Below, piece after piece: positions 62,081 through 64,000 of a stretch of DNA of 64,000 nt; within the stretch, counting starts at the first letter, position 1; each line of letters starts with the position of its first letter. The DNA lies in the NCBI GenBank assembly GCA_002270295.1, contig NISF01000001.1, positions 806,001-870,000 of the forward strand. Reading direction: 5' to 3'. The stretch is from Enterobacter sp. 10-1. Its GTDB lineage: Bacteria; Pseudomonadota; Gammaproteobacteria; Enterobacterales; Enterobacteriaceae. The notes beneath the pieces were generated by a model that ran no database searches, had not been told where the DNA came from, and saw only the letters and a list, made by a program, of their open reading frames with translations. The translations under genes were made by a program, and so were the position numbers.

Positions 62081-62092
62081 GCGCCCCATACC

Positions 62093-62180
62093 GGAAGCGT
62101 GGCCGAGCGGTTGAAGGCACCGGTCTTGAAAACCGGCGACCCGAAAGGGTTCTAGAGTTCGAATCTCTACGCTTCCGCCA
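62093..62180 (+). tRNA. serT: tRNA-Ser, anticodon TGA
   Basis: An 88-nt tRNA with encoded CCA. The acceptor arms are GGAAGCG / CGCTTCC, the anticodon stem CCGGT / ACCGG around CTTGAAA (anticodon TGA, reads UCN codons), a long variable arm CGACCCGAAAGGGTTC and the T arm TAGAG-TTCGAAT-CTCTA. Compared with E. coli serT from memory, changes in the acceptor and T stems are paired. The AT-rich accessory patch starts directly downstream, so the 3' end may have served as an attachment site. Confidence 0.97.
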
Positions 62181-62185
62181 AATAA

Positions 62186-62217
62186 AACAAGGGGTTACCG
62201 AAAGGTGGCCCCTTGTT
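62186..62217 (+). terminator. First hairpin after serT
   Basis: AACAAGGGG / CCCCTTGTT form a perfect 9-bp stem 5 nt after the CCA end. The tail ACTTTGTG is only weakly T-rich. Confidence 0.7.
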
Positions 62218-62243
62218 ACTTTGTGTTCTACATAAAGTAATAC

Positions 62244-62273
62244 AAAAAAAGCCCATAGAAACGGGCTTTTTTT
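62244..62273 (+). terminator. Strong terminator after serT
   Basis: AAAAAAAGCCC / GGGCTTTTTTT with loop ATAGAAAC, ending in seven T, about 65 nt after the tRNA. Confidence 0.93.
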
Positions 62274-62278
62274 GCATC

Positions 62279-62374
62279 CAAAATCCGTATTTTTCCCACC
62301 AAAATATTAATGAAGTTGACTTTGAGCAAGTCGCAGCCATGCTGATGTGGTATTCGGATATATTCAGAAAGTAA
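62279..62374 (+). pseudogene. Possible integrase C-terminal remnant
   Basis: An in-frame stretch without a start codon ends in TAA at 62372. It reads NPYFSHQNINEVDFEQ and then VAAMLMWYSDIFRK. The end recalls the MMQWWADYL-type tail of P4-like tyrosine recombinases that sit beside tRNA genes, but 31 codons are too few to be sure, and the match is from memory. The position, directly after a tRNA-Ser gene, is what makes it worth listing. Confidence 0.25.
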
Positions 62375-62586
62375 ATTTTACTCTTTCACCGAAAGAGACT
62401 AACAATAAAATATAACCAATCAGGCTAAATATGATTGATAAATTCCATATCATGTATGTGGGAATAAAATAGAAAGCCGCTGCTATCGTGCTGAAAATAT
62501 TAAATAAGATTTTAATGAAGTTGCGGAAATAGCATGTAACCGGGTTTCTCCAGAGGATGTAAGGGAATGCTAATATTTATATTCAT
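62365..62586 (-). pseudogene. Frameshifted small membrane protein (unrecognised)
   Basis: From ATG at 62586 the minus strand reads MNINI, then a +1 shift leads into a frame open for more than 60 codons to TGA at 62365. That frame reads AFPYILWRNPVTCYFRNF, then ILFNIFSTIAAAFYFI and IIFSLIGYILLLVSFGERV. Two hydrophobic segments suggest a small two-helix membrane protein of about 75 residues. Dropping one A near 62570 would join start and body. It is very AT-rich, unlike the core genome. I do not recognise the family. An intact shorter protein from an unusual start is the alternative. Confidence 0.45.
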
Positions 62587-62760
62587 CGGATGTCGGGATA
62601 TTATCTGGTAAGGCTTTCCCTTTTATTTCATTTATTTTCTTGTTGTGGAATGATTTTTAAGTATTTATTGACACATGTGGGTGGTAATGATAATTATTAT
62701 TTATTGAAAGTAGTCTTTATCGATAAATAGGTGAGTCAAGGTAAATCCGGAGGGAACTGT
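62375..62760. other. AT-rich spacer of the post-serT accessory patch
   Basis: Apart from the reverse-strand membrane-protein frame that covers its left half, this stretch shows no gene. The right part (62590-62745) is strongly AT-rich with GATAATTATTATTTATTG and a plausible promoter region for the gene at 62761, but no box that I can name. Confidence 0.5.
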
Positions 62761-63111
62761 ATGAGCTTTGAAGCTAAAAAGGAACGTGCCATCGCCGTTA
62801 TGGAAAGCAAGAAGATGTGGCGTAGTAATTATGCCCCGCCTTTGCTACGCCTCGCGTGGAAAGCTGGCCTCAAGATACCGCCGTTACCTTTTGCCTCGTT
62901 CTGGCAAATTACTTTGTTGATGGGGGGATGGTTTGGTCCGGCATGGGGGATTTGTATGTGGTTTTCCTCATGGAAGGACAGCGGTATGCAACCGGGAGTT
63001 GCATTCGCCTCATGCACGGTAGCGGGTATTTTCTTTGGCGCTTCTATGGCTGCGTATCATTGGTGGCGAAAGGTAGTTAACAATCTGCCAGACTGGGATA
63101 GTCTGGAGTAA
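62761..63111 (+). CDS. DUF6404-type two-helix membrane protein
   Basis: Hypothetical inner-membrane protein of 116 residues. The ATG at 62761 is preceded by CCGGAGGGAACTGT, a good ribosome-binding site. The start MSFEAKKERAIAVMESKKMW and the motif SNYAPPLLRLAWKAGLKIPP followed by FASF resemble DUF6404 proteins, whose function is unknown. Helices are predicted at about residues 46-68 and 78-100, with a basic linker WWRKVV after the second. GC content is lower than in the neighbours. It lies in the patch after serT, next to a broken Sel1-repeat gene. Confidence 0.75.
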   Translation: MSFEAKKERAIAVMESKKMWRSNYAPPLLRLAWKAGLKIPPLPFASFWQITLLMGGWFGPAWGICMWFSSWKDSGMQPGVAFASCTVAGIFFGASMAAYHWWRKVVNNLPDWDSLE

Positions 63112-63156
63112 ATATCTTTCTAACGCTATATAGTCTTTAAATGGACAAGGTGTGAA

Positions 63157-63535
63157 ATGGGAAAATAAGATATTGGCTAATGGCTGGGTTGATTATACTT
63201 CTCGCAATTATTTACATTGCCACCAATGACAGGGATTCTACGCTTTCTAAGTTGAAATCAGCGGGCGAAAATGGAAATGCAGAAGCCCAATACGCTTTGG
63301 GTCTCATGTATTTCTATGGAGAAATGTTGGATGTTGATTATGAGCAGGCAAGGGCCTGGTATGAAAAAGCTGCTGCGCAAAAGATGCACAGGCACAGTTC
63401 GATCCTGGCGTGATGAATGAACGTGGTGAAGGGTGAAGTATAAACCCAGAGCAAGCAACAACCTGGTATGAGCTGGCATGTAAGAATGGGCACAAGGAAG
63501 GTTGCGAACGTTATGAATATTTATTAAAAAAATAA
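63157..63535 (+). pseudogene. Sel1-repeat protein, broken by frameshifts and a stop
   Basis: AAGGTGTGAA precedes ATG at 63157, but a frameshift is needed after two codons to reach RYWLMAGLIILLAIIYIATN, a membrane anchor. A second ATG at 63180 lies within it. One Sel1 repeat follows (AEAQYALGLMYFYGEMLD, then YEQARAWYEKAAAQK). After codon AAG near 63380 the frame shifts again and a second repeat is seen: AQAQFDPGVMNERGEG, an in-frame TGA, then NPEQATTWYELACKNGHK and a natural stop TAA at 63533. The shortened product from 63180 would be 77 residues. Function unknown. Confidence 0.75.
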
Positions 63536-63713
63536 TGCAATAATAAAATCACGCGTGAATACGATAAATTTGTATGATCATAAATATCCTGTTTGAGGGT
63601 TATTAATAAACGGTGATGCTGAGGGATGAGCGACTAAAATAATCCTGAACATTTATCAGGAAGCCGGCATCCAGGGAGAGCAAGAGGTAAAGCCGGGGCT
63701 AAGTGCTCCCGAA

Positions 63714-63734
63714 CCCGGTGCACTGAGCACCGGG
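63714..63734. repeat. Perfect hairpin near the end of the MFS gene
   Basis: CCCGGTGC / GCACCGGG with loop ACTGA, about 20 nt after the MFS transporter stop on the minus strand. No T-tract follows on that strand; it may be a 3'-end stabiliser. Confidence 0.6.
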
Positions 63735-63752
63735 CTAAGAGCGAGGTTATCG

Positions 63753-64000
63753 CTACGAATGTTCCTCATTCCTGATAGGTTCTTTCAGAACAAAGCCATA
63801 GCTGAGGGCCCCGAGTAATAACAGGGCCGCACCGGCAAGGAAGACATAGGTAAAGTTGTTGGTCGTATCGAGAATTAAGCCGGCAACGATAGGGGCCAGC
63901 GCCGCGCCCAGGAAACCGCCGAAATTCTGAATTGAGCCGAGAGAGCCTACCGAGCCCGCGGGAGCGACATCCGTCACCAGCGCCCAGATTACGCCTGAAG
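63753..64000 (-). CDS. MFS transporter, C-terminal part (5' end outside window)
   Basis: The last 82 or so residues of a major facilitator superfamily transporter, open to the window edge. It reads SGVIWALVTDVAPAGSVGSL, then IQNFGGFLGAALAPIVAGLI, and ends EPIRNEEHS. The DVAPAGSVGS-x-x-IQNFGG stretch is typical of the anion:cation symporter (ACS) subfamily that takes up hexuronates, galactarate or phthalate-like acids. The substrate cannot be told from this piece. In E. coli K-12 the genes after serT are hya hydrogenase genes, so this is a different neighbourhood. Confidence 0.88.
   Translation of the reverse strand, partial: SGVIWALVTDVAPAGSVGSLGSIQNFGGFLGAALAPIVAGLILDTTNNFTYVFLAGAALLLLGALSYGFVLKEPIRNEEHS

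Noticed and set aside
62093..62180. Second copy of the serT 3' end (attR) within the window
   Set aside because: I looked for GCTTCCGCCA with its flank downstream of the tRNA up to 64000 and did not see one, so no island boundary can be claimed.
63714..63734. REP/BIME element or attachment site
   Set aside because: The hairpin is a simple inverted repeat without the REP consensus and without a second copy near serT.
1..64000. CRISPR array, intact insertion sequence, prophage or resistance gene
   Set aside because: No regularly spaced direct repeats, no full transposase or integrase, and no phage structural or resistance gene was recognised.

Overview
The window is a stretch of enterobacterial chromosome. 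The genes keep the Escherichia coli order from comEC/ycaI through msbA-lpxK, mukFEB, ompF, pepN, ssu, pyrD, rlmL, pqi, fabA, ompA, sulA, helD and yccA to the serine tRNA gene serT. OmpA closely resembles, from memory, the OmpA of Klebsiella. Together with the high GC content and a few local insertions this points to Klebsiella or Raoultella. Several OmpA residues differ from the K. pneumoniae protein as I remember it, so a relative such as K. aerogenes or the K. oxytoca group is more likely; this is inference only.

Layout. 1-8.4 kb: the end of comEC, the lipid A/LPS genes msbA, lpxK and kdsB, the DNA glycosylase ycaQ, ycaR, ycbJ and elyC. 8.5-15.7 kb: cmoM-mukF-mukE-mukB, an overlapping operon for chromosome condensation. 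15.9-19.2 kb: murein genes ldtD and mepK, then gloC. 19.3-25.1 kb, minus strand: aspC, a general porin at the ompF locus, asnS and pncB. 25.4-32.3 kb: pepN, then the sulfonate operon ssuEADCB on the minus strand. 32.6-43.1 kb: pyrD, zapC, ycbX, rlmL, uup and pqiABC. 43.3-52.3 kb: rmf, fabA, lonH, matP, ompA, sulA, sxy, yccS and yccF. 52.4-60.1 kb: helD, mgsA, yccU, hspQ, rlmI, a YbcL-like/AraC gene pair absent from this place in E. coli K-12, acyP, tusE and yccA. 60.3-64 kb: an orphan OppA-like binding protein, serT, an AT-rich accessory patch, and the 3' part of an MFS transporter.

Regulatory sites are well preserved. I could read a LexA box before sulA, a CpxR box before yccA, a NadR-like box before pncB, a PurR box and a CTP-sensitive start/hairpin before pyrD, FabR and FadR boxes before fabA, three OmpR boxes before the porin and a CRP box before ompA.

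Most of the window is ordinary core genome. The parts that standard annotation would miss are the 1.5 kb downstream of serT and the ldtD-mepK gap. The first holds a DUF6404-type membrane protein, a broken Sel1-repeat gene, a frameshifted small membrane-protein frame and a possible integrase tail; it looks like a decayed island, perhaps of effector-immunity type. The second holds a 61-nt imperfect hairpin overlapping a 50-codon reverse-strand reading frame that looks like the tail of a lost gene. I saw no CRISPR array, intact insertion sequence or prophage.
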